Origin: Celerinatantimonas yamalensis
GTDB lineage: Bacteria > Pseudomonadota > Gammaproteobacteria > Enterobacterales > Celerinatantimonadaceae
NCBI RefSeq assembly: GCF_046054155.1
Contig: NZ_JBEQCT010000003.1
Location: 327,051-391,050, forward strand
Direction of reading: 5' to 3'
DNA: 64,000 nucleotides
Part shown: positions 26,867 through 36,147 of the stretch, in pieces
Position numbering within the stretch: the first letter of the stretch is position 1
Layout: every line of letters starts with the position of its first letter
Notes under the pieces: model-generated
Seen by the model: only the letters and a program-made list of their open reading frames with translations
Told to the model about the DNA's origin: nothing
Database searches by the model: none
Made by a program: the position numbers and the translations under genes

Positions 26867-27928
26867 ATGAGTATGAGCATGTCAGATTCAGTTCGCCATG
26901 ACTGGTCGTTAGCAAAGGTTGACGCCCTATTTGCGCTGCCATTTAACGACTTATTATTTCGTGCACAAACCGTTCACCGTCAGTTTTTTGATCCCAATGA
27001 AGTACAAATTTCTACCTTGTTATCGATAAAAACGGGGGCTTGTCCAGAAGATTGTAAGTATTGTCCGCAAAGTGCTCGTTACGATACTGGCCTAGAGTCA
27101 GAGCGTTTAATGGAAGTTGAACAAGTTATCCAAGAAGCTAAAAAAGCCAAACAAAATGGCTCGACCCGTTTTTGTATGGGGGCGGCTTGGAAAAATCCTA
27201 AAGAGCGGGATATGCCCTATTTGCTGAAGATGGTCGAAGGGGTGAAATCGTTAGGAATGGAAACGTGTATGACCCTTGGCATGCTCGATCAAAATCAAGC
27301 GCAAGTTCTCGCTGAAGCTGGGCTTGATTATTACAATCACAACCTAGATACCTCTCGTGACTACTACGATAAAATTATTACAACCCGCACTTATGATGAT
27401 CGCCTAGATACGCTAGAAAATGTCCGTAATGCTGGAATGAAAGTGTGCTCGGGTGGGATCATGGGCTTAGGTGAAAGCGCTACCGACCGCAGTAGTTTAT
27501 TGATGCAGCTGGCAAATCTGCCCATTCAGCCACAAAGCGTGCCGATCAATATGTTGGTGAAGGTGAAAGGAACACCGCTGGAAGATGCGGCCGATCTTGA
27601 TCATTTTGATTTTATCCGCTGCATTGCTGTTGCGCGGATTATGATGCCTCAATCGCACGTACGCCTATCGGCAGGTCGGGAGTCGATGAATGAACAAACG
27701 CAAGCGTTATGTTTTATGGCGGGTGCTAACTCAATCTTTTACGGCTGCAAGTTATTGACCACTCCGAATCCAGAAGAAAGCGAAGACATGCGCTTGCTGC
27801 GTAAATTAGGGATGCGACCTGAGGCCGTTTCAACCCATTTAGGCAATCAAGAAGAGGAAGAGCGACTATACCGGCGAATGGCGACTCAGCAGACTAGCCA
27901 TGATGAAAACTTCTATGACGCCTCCTAA
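26867..27928 (+). CDS. bioB: Biotin synthase
   Basis: Radical SAM enzyme that inserts sulfur into dethiobiotin. The ~353-residue protein has the 4Fe-4S motif CPEDCKYC, YYNHNLDTS, and conserved RLSAGR. The N-terminus is a short tandem repeat: a TTG at 26861 and ATGs at 26867, 26873 and 26879 are all in frame, encoding a Met-Ser repeat before DSVRHDW. I list the first ATG. There is no clear ribosome site, so the true start among these is open. bioF begins immediately after its stop. Confidence 0.95.
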   Translation: MSMSMSDSVRHDWSLAKVDALFALPFNDLLFRAQTVHRQFFDPNEVQISTLLSIKTGACPEDCKYCPQSARYDTGLESERLMEVEQVIQEAKKAKQNGSTRFCMGAAWKNPKERDMPYLLKMVEGVKSLGMETCMTLGMLDQNQAQVLAEAGLDYYNHNLDTSRDYYDKIITTRTYDDRLDTLENVRNAGMKVCSGGIMGLGESATDRSSLLMQLANLPIQPQSVPINMLVKVKGTPLEDAADLDHFDFIRCIAVARIMMPQSHVRLSAGRESMNEQTQALCFMAGANSIFYGCKLLTTPNPEESEDMRLLRKLGMRPEAVSTHLGNQEEEERLYRRMATQQTSHDENFYDAS

Positions 27929-29107
27929 ATGATGAACTTTGCTAATCGCTTTGCGCAGCTGCAAGCGCGTAAAAACCAAGCTTTATTTCGACAGATTCAA
28001 GTTAACGATGCTCCGACTGGACGCACATTTGAATGTAACCGACAACGTTATCTTAATTTTTCCAGCAATGATTATCTAGGCTTGGCGGCTCATCCGCTAG
28101 TGATCAAGGCCTACCAACAAGGCGCCGCGAGTTATGGTGTGGGTTCTGGAGGGTCACCGTTAGTGACGGGGTTTCAGCGCCCGCATGCGATACTCATCGA
28201 GCAGTTATGTGACTGGCTCGACCGTCCGGCTGCGATCCTGCTTAATAGCGGCTTTGCCGCAAATCAGTTAGCGCTTAAAACTTTGCTCGGAAAGGGTGAT
28301 TTGGTTGTGCAAGATAAGCTCAATCATGCGTCATTGATTGATGCTGCCTTATCGACTGCTGCTACCAGTCAACGCTTTTTACATAATCAGCCGCAAAGTT
28401 TAGCCGCGCGATTGCAGCGCAGCGTTGCGTCAAATCGTCTGGTAGTGACTGAAGGGATCTTTAGTATGGATGGGGATGCGGCACCGATTGCACCAATCAA
28501 GGCTATCTGCCAGCAACAAAATGCGTGGTTAATGGTTGATGATGCGCATGGCTTGGGCGTGCGCGGCGTGCAGGGGCGGGGCAGCTGCGCAGTGGCGCAA
28601 ATTAACCCTGATTTGTTAATGGCGACTTTTGGCAAAGCGCTTGGGGTGGGTGGGGCAATGCTCTCTGGCAGTATAGAGTTAATGGAATTGTTTACTAACT
28701 TAGGGCGTGAATTTATCTACTCCACAGCCATGCCTGCTGCGCAAGCCTGTGCGGTAAGCGCAGCGATTAAACTGGTTCGGACCACTGATTTGCCGCAGAT
28801 TTTAATCGCGCGTATTGAGCAGTTTAAGACACTGATGCAGCAGACCTCTTGGCGCTTGCTTCCCTCTGACAGTGCGATTCAGCCGCTATGGGTTGGTCAA
28901 GCTTCAACAGCGTTGGCTCTTTCGAGCTCACTGCGTGAGCACGGGTTTTGGGTGAGCGCGATTCGCCCTCCGACTGTACCTGCTGGACAGGCTCGACTGC
29001 GCATTACCCTAACGGCTGCCCACACCAAGGATGATATTACGCGCTTGGTTAAGGCGCTCTCTTGTTTGGCAAGCGTGTTTAACGAGGCCAATCATGGTCA
29101 TCACTGA
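27929..29107 (+). CDS. bioF: 8-amino-7-oxononanoate synthase
   Basis: PLP enzyme that condenses pimeloyl-ACP/CoA with alanine to KAPA. 392 residues, with NFSSNDYLGLA, GSGGSPLVTG, VVQDKLNHAS, DDAHGLG and the PLP lysine in ATFGKALGVGGA. It starts directly after the bioB stop; a second in-frame ATG is three bases on. Its last 14 bases overlap bioC. Confidence 0.97.
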   Translation: MMNFANRFAQLQARKNQALFRQIQVNDAPTGRTFECNRQRYLNFSSNDYLGLAAHPLVIKAYQQGAASYGVGSGGSPLVTGFQRPHAILIEQLCDWLDRPAAILLNSGFAANQLALKTLLGKGDLVVQDKLNHASLIDAALSTAATSQRFLHNQPQSLAARLQRSVASNRLVVTEGIFSMDGDAAPIAPIKAICQQQNAWLMVDDAHGLGVRGVQGRGSCAVAQINPDLLMATFGKALGVGGAMLSGSIELMELFTNLGREFIYSTAMPAAQACAVSAAIKLVRTTDLPQILIARIEQFKTLMQQTSWRLLPSDSAIQPLWVGQASTALALSSSLREHGFWVSAIRPPTVPAGQARLRITLTAAHTKDDITRLVKALSCLASVFNEANHGHH

Positions 29108-29867
29108 CAGTAAAGCCGCTATTGCACGGCATTTTAGCCAAGCGGCAGCGCACTATCAACAGCATGCACAATTGCAACGTATCTCAGGGCAAACATTGCT
29201 CGCCTATGCTTCATCAAAATCGGTTGCTTTGTGCCTTGATTTAGGGTGTGGGAGTGGTCAGTTTTTATCGGCGTTAACTGATAATAGCGAAGACGTCATT
29301 GGCCTTGATCTATCGGCAGCGATGCTAAAACAGAGCCGAATGCATCGTCAGTCGGTAAAATTATTGCAAGGCGATGCAGAGCAGTTGCCTCTGCAATCGG
29401 GGTGTGTATCACGTATTTTTTCTAATTTAGCACTGCAATGGTGCGGCGATCTCAGTGCGGCTTTAAGTGAATGTTATCGCGTCCTTCAGCCTAGCGGACA
29501 GTTACTTTTTAGTACGTTGACGTGTGGTACCTTGGATGAATTAGCGCAGAGCTTTGCCCAGGTGGACGATCACGTGCATATTCGTCCTTTCTTAACGCTG
29601 GCGCAGATCCAGCGGGCTAGTCAATCCAGCCCTTGGTGCACTTGTCAATTGACTCCCCAGCCAGTGGTGTTGGCGTATGCCAATGGTATTGATGTGCTAC
29701 GAGAACTAAAAGGATTTGGTGCCAACTATCTTCACCAGCGCCGTCCCGGCCTCATGACTCCGCGTCAGCTGGCAGTGATGGAGCACTATTATCGCGAGCA
29801 CTTTAGCAATGCCAAAGGGCAGCTGCTAGCGAGCTATCAAATTATCTATGGAGTCTTGAGCAAATGA
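29094..29867 (+). CDS. bioC: Malonyl-ACP O-methyltransferase BioC
   Basis: Methylates malonyl-ACP to start pimelate synthesis. 257 residues, with an N-terminal AAIARHFSQAAAHYQQHAQL block typical of BioC, SAM motif I CLDLGCGSGQFL and SNLALQWC. The frame opens upstream at 29031, but the BioC N-terminus begins at ATG 29094, inside the end of bioF. It overlaps bioD by four bases (ATGA), so translation is coupled. Confidence 0.94.
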   Translation: MVITDSKAAIARHFSQAAAHYQQHAQLQRISGQTLLAYASSKSVALCLDLGCGSGQFLSALTDNSEDVIGLDLSAAMLKQSRMHRQSVKLLQGDAEQLPLQSGCVSRIFSNLALQWCGDLSAALSECYRVLQPSGQLLFSTLTCGTLDELAQSFAQVDDHVHIRPFLTLAQIQRASQSSPWCTCQLTPQPVVLAYANGIDVLRELKGFGANYLHQRRPGLMTPRQLAVMEHYYREHFSNAKGQLLASYQIIYGVLSK

Positions 29868-30562
29868 GTCGTAATCGGTATCCAATTTTATTTGTCACGG
29901 GGACCGATACTGAAGTCGGCAAAACGGTGATAAGTTGTGCTTTACTGCAAGCTTTTCAACAGCACCATGTGATAGCCGATGGGTTTAAGCCACTGGCTTC
30001 AGGCGCGAAGTGGATTGATGGCCAACTGCGCAATGAAGACGGGCTTGCACTGCAAGCATATAGTGCTCGTCGCTTAGATTACACGGTGGTCAACCCGAAT
30101 ACCTTTGAACCGGCGATTGCGCCACATATCGCCTCTCGAATAGCCCACCAATCTGTCGATATTAGGCTTTTGGATGGCCAGCTGGAAGATTTAGTCCAAG
30201 GCAGCGAGCAAGTGATTATTGAGGGGGCTGGTGGCTGGCAAGTTCCACTCAATGACAGACAGCGTTTTGCCGATTGGGTCGGTGGTCATCATTGGCCGGT
30301 AATATTGGTTGTGGGTATTCGCTTAGGCTGCATTAACCATGCGTTGCTCAGCGCCGAGTCGATTCGCCAAATGGGGTGTACTCTCGTGGGGTGGATAGCT
30401 AATCATTGCCAGCCCAGCACTCCTGTATTGGATGAAAATGTTAGCTATTTACAAGTCCATTTGAAGGCTCCCAAGCTGGGCTCGATTGGCTATCGGACAC
30501 GCGTGGATGTTGCAGATATTGCCCATGATTTAGATATATCAGTGTTGTTAAAAGATGACTAA
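29864..30562 (+). CDS. bioD: Dethiobiotin synthetase
   Basis: ATP-dependent ring closure of diaminopelargonate to dethiobiotin. 232 residues, P-loop GTDTEVGKT at 14-22, KPLASGA, and EGAGGWQVPL (the conserved glutamate-glycine block). Last gene of bioBFCD; with bioA, the biotin pathway from malonyl-ACP is complete apart from BioH, which is not in the window. Confidence 0.96.
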   Translation: MSRNRYPILFVTGTDTEVGKTVISCALLQAFQQHHVIADGFKPLASGAKWIDGQLRNEDGLALQAYSARRLDYTVVNPNTFEPAIAPHIASRIAHQSVDIRLLDGQLEDLVQGSEQVIIEGAGGWQVPLNDRQRFADWVGGHHWPVILVVGIRLGCINHALLSAESIRQMGCTLVGWIANHCQPSTPVLDENVSYLQVHLKAPKLGSIGYRTRVDVADIAHDLDISVLLKDD

Positions 30563-30655
30563 TCAAGTTATTGTTGAGTGAACAAAGCGAAGAAAATTTT
30601 TATTGATTATATAAAAACCGAATATAAACCCAATAATATTCCGAATAACAGATGC

Positions 30656-30683
30656 TTGACTCCTATTAGGATACAGCTAATAT
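30656..30683 (+). promoter_or_regulatory. Probable htpX promoter
   Basis: -35 TTGACT, 16-base spacer, -10 TAATAT, about 75 bp before the htpX start. No clear heat-shock sigma-32 or CpxR site was seen. Confidence 0.45.
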
Positions 30684-30759
30684 CCAATCTGATAGTTGAT
30701 CATTCAATGATTAGCTAATAGTGGTTATCTCTTAGTTACTTTTAACGGTAGGCGTTAAC

Positions 30760-31632
30760 ATGAAACGTGTATTGCTGTTTATTCTGACCAACTTAGCCGT
30801 TGTGCTAGTGTTGGGAATTGTTCTTAATATTGTCTTCGCGGTGACAGGCTTGAACACGCGAAGTTATACAGGTTTATTAGTGTTAGCCAGTGTCTTCGGG
30901 TTTGGCGGAGCGTTTATATCACTTTTGATGTCTAAATGGATCGCTAAACGCTCGGTGGGTGCTCAAGTCATTACGCAGCCACGAGATGCTCAAGAGTATT
31001 GGTTAGTGGATACGGTCAAACGCCAAGCGAATGCAGCGGGTGTTGGCATGCCGGAAGTGGCTATCTATCAGTCGCCAGAAGTGAATGCTTTTGCCACTGG
31101 TGCGAGTAAAAATAATTCGTTGGTGGCGGTAAGCTCTGGTCTGCTTGATAGCATGACCCGCGATGAAGCCGAGGCGGTACTGGCCCATGAAATTAGCCAT
31201 ATTGCCAATGGTGATATGGTCACTTTGACGCTGGTACAAGGCGTGGTCAACACCTTCGTGATCTTTTTAGCGCGAGTGGTGGCCGGTATTATTGCCAACG
31301 TCGGCAATAACAGTGATGACGATCGTCCGGCTATGGGCGGCCTCGCTTATATGGCCACTGTGTTCGTGTTAGAGATGGTATTTGGCTTGTTGGCTTCAGT
31401 GATAGTGATGTGGTTCTCGCGTCAGCGAGAATTTCGCGCTGATGCCGGCAGTGCTAAGTTAGTCGGTAAACAAAAAATGATCGCCGCCCTGCAGCGTTTA
31501 GATCACAGTCATGAAAGTGAGCTGGAAGGCGCAATGAGCGCATTTGGTATTAACGGTAAAACGTCATTTAGTGAACTGTTTATGTCTCATCCTCCCATTG
31601 CAAAACGTATCGACGCATTGCGCCAGTTGTAA
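30760..31632 (+). CDS. htpX: Membrane zinc metalloprotease HtpX
   Basis: A 290-residue inner-membrane protease for quality control of membrane proteins. Two N-terminal membrane segments (~5-25, 38-58), the zinc motif HEISH in AVLAHEISHIANGD, two more membrane segments (~158-178, 195-215) and the third ligand region FRADAGSAKLVG match the family throughout. It stands alone with a terminator after it. Stress induction is known in E. coli but no such promoter is evident here. Confidence 0.96.
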   Translation: MKRVLLFILTNLAVVLVLGIVLNIVFAVTGLNTRSYTGLLVLASVFGFGGAFISLLMSKWIAKRSVGAQVITQPRDAQEYWLVDTVKRQANAAGVGMPEVAIYQSPEVNAFATGASKNNSLVAVSSGLLDSMTRDEAEAVLAHEISHIANGDMVTLTLVQGVVNTFVIFLARVVAGIIANVGNNSDDDRPAMGGLAYMATVFVLEMVFGLLASVIVMWFSRQREFRADAGSAKLVGKQKMIAALQRLDHSHESELEGAMSAFGINGKTSFSELFMSHPPIAKRIDALRQL

Positions 31633-31642
31633 GCCAACTATG

Positions 31643-31671
31643 CAGAGCCAAGCGTTCAGCTTGGCTCTTTT
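31643..31671 (+). terminator. Terminator after htpX
   Basis: Stem GAGCCAAG/CTTGGCTC (31645-31652, 31660-31667) followed by TTTT. Confidence 0.8.
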
Positions 31672-32164
31672 GCCTCAAGTTCCGTTCTCAACATTGTCTT
31701 AGTGCGTGCACTTTTATGGTGTCACTTCCGCATCATTCATTTTTAAATAGGCTCTAACGCGATACGCTTGCTGTTTGTATATCCACTTTTTGAATAGCTA
31801 ACTCATTCCCTTTGAGCTTCCCTCTCGGATCAACTGCGTTTCAGTATACGGGCTGGCTATCTGAGTGGGTGAAAACCAGATAAAAGCGCTGAGTCGGTTC
31901 CTGTTTTTTGCGAGGATCGTTAGTCAGTCTATCGAGAATGCTTTCTTGCACCGAAAGTTGAGTATTTTTTGCTCTACAATGGTTCGCTTTGATCAATCTG
32001 GTGCCCCATCAACGCAACAAAATCCATTATTGATTCATTTATTTATTAAAAATGAACGTTTTTCTCCCTATGAAAGGCCCTTACCATTACATGGCATATA
32101 TCGTGCTTATCAAAAATTAACCAATTGGTCAGGAATTTTCATTAATAGCGTTAAGGAAAACATC
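31672..32164. other. Upstream region of the pyrimidine ABC operon
   Basis: Just under 500 bp. A frame continuous with the ABC ATPase runs back to 31865, but its translation has no family similarity, so it is probably untranslated leader. A RutR-like palindrome lies at 32117-32132. Confidence 0.5.
32117..32132. promoter_or_regulatory. RutR-like operator upstream of the pyrimidine ABC operon
   Basis: TTAACCAATTGGTCAG matches the RutR consensus TTGACCAnnTGGTCAA at all but two or three positions. It ends 32 bp before the ATPase start. The same motif occurs twice before preT, and a RutR-like regulator is encoded between. Confidence 0.7.
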
Positions 32165-32998
32165 ATGAATCAACCTCTTCGGGTTTTGACCTGTGAATCC
32201 ATGAGTGAAGCTGAAGCTAATCCACATTTTCGACCAGTGGTGAAAACGAAAGCGCTAAATGTGATCTATCCAGCAGCTGATCAACCTGTCCACGCATTGT
32301 CCAACATTGATCTGGTTATTGGTAAAGGTGAGTTTGTTTCCTTGATTGGGCCATCAGGATGCGGCAAAACAACATTATTGCGGGTCATTGCAGACCTTGA
32401 ACCGATCACCTCTGGCACGGTATTCGTTAATGAAATGAGTCCATCAGAGGCGCGTCAGGCGCGAGCTTATGGTTATGTTTTTCAAGCGCCAACGTTGTTA
32501 ATGTGGCGAACGGTGCTGGAAAATGTGATGTTGCCTTTGATTATTCAGCGGCGGCCAGTGCAAGAAGTGCAGCAAATTGCTAAAGAACAATTAGCGAAGG
32601 TTGGCCTGCAAGGCTTTGAAGATAAATATCCTTGGCAGCTCTCTGGGGGCATGCAACAAAGAGTGTCAATTGCTCGAGCTCTGGGGTTTGAGCCAAAAAT
32701 ATTGATGATGGATGAGCCGTTTGGTGCTCTGGATGAAATCACTCGTAATCATCTTAACCAGCAACTGCAAGAGCTTTGGCTTGAGCAGCAACGAACCGTC
32801 GTATTTGTCACGCATTCTATTTCTGAAGCGGTCTATCTGTCGACCAAAATTGTGGTGATGTCACCGCGCCCAGGGCGCATAGTTGACATTATCGACTCCC
32901 CATTACCACGCGAACGCAGCGCGGCGCTGCGCGATAGTGAAGCATTTATTCAACTCGCCCAACAGGTGCGAGATGCGCTTAAGGATGGGGCATTATGA
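32165..32998 (+). CDS. Pyrimidine-type ABC transporter ATPase
   Basis: A 277-residue ABC ATPase of the taurine/nitrate/thiamine-precursor class (SsuB/TauB/ThiZ-like). Walker A GPSGCGKT, Q-loop VFQAPTLLMW, signature LSGGMQQR, Walker B LMMDEPFGALDE and VTHSI are intact. The start is ATG 32165, with AAGGA eight bases before it. The next gene overlaps by four bases (ATGA). The binding protein and two permeases downstream, and the pyrimidine catabolic genes beyond, point to uptake of a pyrimidine or hydropyrimidine; this substrate is inferred. Confidence 0.9.
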   Translation: MNQPLRVLTCESMSEAEANPHFRPVVKTKALNVIYPAADQPVHALSNIDLVIGKGEFVSLIGPSGCGKTTLLRVIADLEPITSGTVFVNEMSPSEARQARAYGYVFQAPTLLMWRTVLENVMLPLIIQRRPVQEVQQIAKEQLAKVGLQGFEDKYPWQLSGGMQQRVSIARALGFEPKILMMDEPFGALDEITRNHLNQQLQELWLEQQRTVVFVTHSISEAVYLSTKIVVMSPRPGRIVDIIDSPLPRERSAALRDSEAFIQLAQQVRDALKDGAL

Positions 32999-33873
32999 AC
33001 ATCAGTTTAGGTGTCGCAAAGCGCTATGGCATACCGATGACGGTCGTGTTGGGGATTGTGTTTATCCTTTGGTATGCCTTAGCTATTGCCATGAATGCAC
33101 AAGCGGTGATCGCGCGCGTATTGCCAAGTGATTGGTCAGTGAGTCAGTTGGTTGTGGCATGTTGGAACATGTCAAGACCGGTGCTGCCAACTCCCCATCA
33201 AATTATTATCGATATTTTCAATAGTATGACGCAATGGCCCGTTAGTTCACCGCGTAATATCCTCTATCATGCGTGGGTCACAGGAGAGGCCGCATTAACT
33301 GGGTTTGTCATGGGGTGCATACTGGGCATTGCGCTGGCCGTTATCATTGTCCACTCCAAAATGTTAGATCGCGCGTTGCTCCCCTGGATTGTCGCCTCAC
33401 AAACGATTCCGGTATTGGCGATAGCCCCGATTGTTCTGGTTATTTTAGGCAGTTTAGGTGTGACTGGCTTATTCCCCAAAGCGGTGATTGCCATGTATTT
33501 GTGCTTTTTCCCCATTACTTTGGCGATGGTGCAGGGGCTGCGTGCTCCCCCTAAATTGCAAATGGAGTTATGTCATACCTATGCAATGACGCCACTTGAC
33601 ACATTTAGGCTATTACGGTTTCCATCGTCGCTGCCTTATCTATTTCCCGCTTGCCGAGTCGCTATTGCCGCAGGATTAGTGGGCACCATGGTGGCAGAGC
33701 TACCCACGGGTGCCCAAGCAGGATTAGGTGCGCGGTTATTAGTGGGGTCGTATTATGGGAATACCTTGATGATCTGGTCAGCATTGGTCGTTGCATCGTT
33801 ATTAGGATTATCGTTAACGGGGCTAGTCAGTGTGGTTGAATATTGGGTGATGCGGACAAGGAGAATCGCGTGA
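32995..33873 (+). CDS. ABC transporter permease 1 (SsuC/TauC type)
   Basis: A 292-residue BPD-type permease with about six membrane segments. The EAA-type coupling region is near 185-215 (ELCHTYAMTPLDTFRLLRFP), where the ATPase docks. It overlaps the ATPase gene by four bases and the next permease by four. The partner is a second, larger permease, so the channel would be a heterodimer. Confidence 0.9.
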   Translation: MNISLGVAKRYGIPMTVVLGIVFILWYALAIAMNAQAVIARVLPSDWSVSQLVVACWNMSRPVLPTPHQIIIDIFNSMTQWPVSSPRNILYHAWVTGEAALTGFVMGCILGIALAVIIVHSKMLDRALLPWIVASQTIPVLAIAPIVLVILGSLGVTGLFPKAVIAMYLCFFPITLAMVQGLRAPPKLQMELCHTYAMTPLDTFRLLRFPSSLPYLFPACRVAIAAGLVGTMVAELPTGAQAGLGARLLVGSYYGNTLMIWSALVVASLLGLSLTGLVSVVEYWVMRTRRIA

Positions 33874-34982
33874 ATAACTATAAACCGGGCACGCTATTTA
33901 TTGTTTTATCCTTTATTTTTACGTTACTGGGGCTGACCCAATCGGTGGTGTTAAACCTTACTGATTTGAGCATTCATTCCGATCATAACACCCTTTTATT
34001 AGGGGGATTTTTATTAGCAACGGTGGTTTATAGCTGCGTATCGCCCATTCATTTTAAACATGTTTTAGTGACGCAGCTTGGTACGTTTATCAGTGCCTAT
34101 TTGCTCATACATACGGGGGCTTTATTCTCGCCGGTGCCTGCTTTTTTCTGGTTTTACGTCTTAGCGGTGGTTTTATTAGCCAATCTTTCTTTGAAATATT
34201 TAGCCGAGCTGCCAGATAGACAGATTCCGCAGTTAGTGATGACGGCTCTTTTCGGTTTTTGGTGTCTGTATGTATGGCAGTTGAGTGTGACATTTTTACA
34301 CGTGCCACAAGTGCTATTACCCACCCCAACGGCGATTGCTGGCGCACTGGCAACACATAGCGCGATGTTGTGGGGCGATTTTGTACAAACCGTGGTCAAG
34401 GCGGTTGTGGCGGGCTATCTACTGGGGAATGGTTTGGGCATCGTAACAGGGATATTGATTGAACGGTCACCTTTTTTGCAGCGTGGTTTTCTGCCCTTAG
34501 CCAACTTAACGAGCACCATTCCGTTGGTGGGTATCGCGCCCATTGCAGTCATGTGGTTTGGTTTTGATTGGCCATCTAAGGCGGCTGTTATTGTATTAGT
34601 CACTTATTTCCCGGCGTTAGTTTCTACCCTGGCGGGGTTGCATTCGACCAATAAACTAGAGGGTGAGTTGATGTATTCCTATGGTGCAAATTATTGGGTT
34701 ACCCTAAAAATGTTACGCCTTCCCGCCGCAATGCCATTTATTTTTAATGCATTGAAAGTGAATTCGGCATTGGCGTTGATTACCGCGATTGTGGCGGAAT
34801 ATTTTGGTTCGCCAACGGTAGGGTTGGGGTTTCGAATATCAGTCGAGGCAGCGCGCATGCACATGCCAATTGTTTGGTCGGCGATTGTGGTCGCGTCGGT
34901 GGCAGGTTCGTTGATCTATGCTGTTTTGGTTTATCTAGAGCGTCGAGTGACTTTTTGGCACCCCGCTATTCGCAAGGCCTAA
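33870..34982 (+). CDS. ABC transporter permease 2 with N-terminal membrane extension
   Basis: A 370-residue permease. The C-terminal ~250 residues are a normal SsuC-type permease (GFLPLANLTSTIPLVGIAP, then ELMYSYGANYWVTLKMLRLP). The first ~115 residues add about four more membrane segments not found in permease 1. The frame opens at ATG 33843, but AGGAG six bases before GTG 33870, with a GTGA overlap on the upstream stop, favours the GTG. Similar N-terminal extensions occur in some pyrimidine-precursor permeases, but I cannot name a function for this one. Confidence 0.88.
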   Translation: MNNYKPGTLFIVLSFIFTLLGLTQSVVLNLTDLSIHSDHNTLLLGGFLLATVVYSCVSPIHFKHVLVTQLGTFISAYLLIHTGALFSPVPAFFWFYVLAVVLLANLSLKYLAELPDRQIPQLVMTALFGFWCLYVWQLSVTFLHVPQVLLPTPTAIAGALATHSAMLWGDFVQTVVKAVVAGYLLGNGLGIVTGILIERSPFLQRGFLPLANLTSTIPLVGIAPIAVMWFGFDWPSKAAVIVLVTYFPALVSTLAGLHSTNKLEGELMYSYGANYWVTLKMLRLPAAMPFIFNALKVNSALALITAIVAEYFGSPTVGLGFRISVEAARMHMPIVWSAIVVASVAGSLIYAVLVYLERRVTFWHPAIRKA

Positions 34983-35014
34983 GAGTTCAAGTCAATAATA
35001 CAAAGGAAGAGTAG

Positions 35015-36034
35015 ATGATGAGTAAACTAACATTAAGTAAAATGCTACGGACAGCTTGTGCAACGATTGTTGTGGCGACTCTGGCAACGACAGCTCATGC
35101 GATGGATAAGGTAACATTGCAATTAAAATGGCTGCCTCAAGCGCAGTTTGCTGGTTATTATGTTGCCAAGGAAAAAGGGTTTTATAAAGACCATGGGATT
35201 GAGGTCACGATTAAACCCGGCGGGACCGATATTTCCCCTGTGCAGGTGATTGCTGGCCATTCTGCTGATGTTATCGTGGATTGGATGCCCGATGCCTTGG
35301 CGGCTCGGGAATCAGGGGTCCCATTGGTGAATATTGCGCAGATCTATAATCGTTCTGGGATGATGTTGACCTGTAAAAAGTCATCGGGTATTCATTCGCC
35401 AGCCGATCTTAAGGGGAAAACATTGGGCGTGTGGTACGGCGGCAATGAATATCCATTTTTTAATTGGATGGCTAAATTGGGACTCAAACCCGGTAAAGAT
35501 ATTCATATTTTAAAGCAAGGGTTTAATGTTGATCCACTGCTACGCGGCCAAGCCGATTGCATTTCAGCGATGAACTATAATGAATATTGGCAGCTCATTG
35601 ATGCAGGAATGAAACCCGATCAGTTGATCTCCTTTCCGTATGAAGACGAAGGCGTTTCGACACTTGAAGATGGGTTATATGTGTTAGCCCCTGATCTTAA
35701 AAAACCGGCGTTTGTCAGCAAAATGGCGAAGTTTCTAGCTGGAACCTTTGAAGGATGGAATTACGCGGTCAAACATCCTGAAGAAGCGGCTAAAATTGTT
35801 GTGGCACAAGATATGTCAGGTGCGGCAACGCTAGCGGTTCAGCAACGACAGATGGAAAACGTGGCGAAACTTATTACCTACGCCAATACCGATAAGATGG
35901 GTTACTTGGAACCTAAAGCTTATCATCGAACCATTAATATGTTACTCAATAGTGGCAAAGCGACAGTGATTAAAAAAGATCCGGGTAACAGTGCGATGAC
36001 GCATGTTGTTTGGGAACTGGCCAAAAAAGAATAA
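35015..36034 (+). CDS. NMT1/THI5-type periplasmic binding protein
   Basis: A 339-residue substrate-binding protein. A Sec signal peptide (1-29, ending AHA) is followed by KVTLQLKWLPQAQFAGYYVAK, the NMT1/THI5 family start. VWYGGNEYPFFNW and EDEGVSTLEDGLYV are also typical of homologs bound to thiamine-pyrimidine-like ligands. AGGA precedes the ATG by seven bases. With the ATPase and permeases it forms a full importer. The neighbours suggest a pyrimidine ligand; formylaminopyrimidine or hydroxymethylpyrimidine is the main alternative. Confidence 0.88.
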   Translation: MMSKLTLSKMLRTACATIVVATLATTAHAMDKVTLQLKWLPQAQFAGYYVAKEKGFYKDHGIEVTIKPGGTDISPVQVIAGHSADVIVDWMPDALAARESGVPLVNIAQIYNRSGMMLTCKKSSGIHSPADLKGKTLGVWYGGNEYPFFNWMAKLGLKPGKDIHILKQGFNVDPLLRGQADCISAMNYNEYWQLIDAGMKPDQLISFPYEDEGVSTLEDGLYVLAPDLKKPAFVSKMAKFLAGTFEGWNYAVKHPEEAAKIVVAQDMSGAATLAVQQRQMENVAKLITYANTDKMGYLEPKAYHRTINMLLNSGKATVIKKDPGNSAMTHVVWELAKKE

Positions 36035-36044
36035 CCTCAATCCG

Positions 36045-36077
36045 CCTCAACCTAATTCATCTTGGGTTGGGGCTTTG
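36045..36077 (+). terminator. Hairpin terminator after the binding-protein gene
   Basis: CCTCAACC (36045-36052) pairs with GGTTGGGG (~36065-36072), allowing one T-G pair, followed by CTTTG. The T-tract is short, so readthrough into the regulator is likely. Confidence 0.55.
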
Positions 36078-36147
36078 TCAAATCCCCCGCCGCTCATTTA
36101 TACTAGGCAACAATCGTGACTTCCTACATGACAGGCCAATTCAAATT

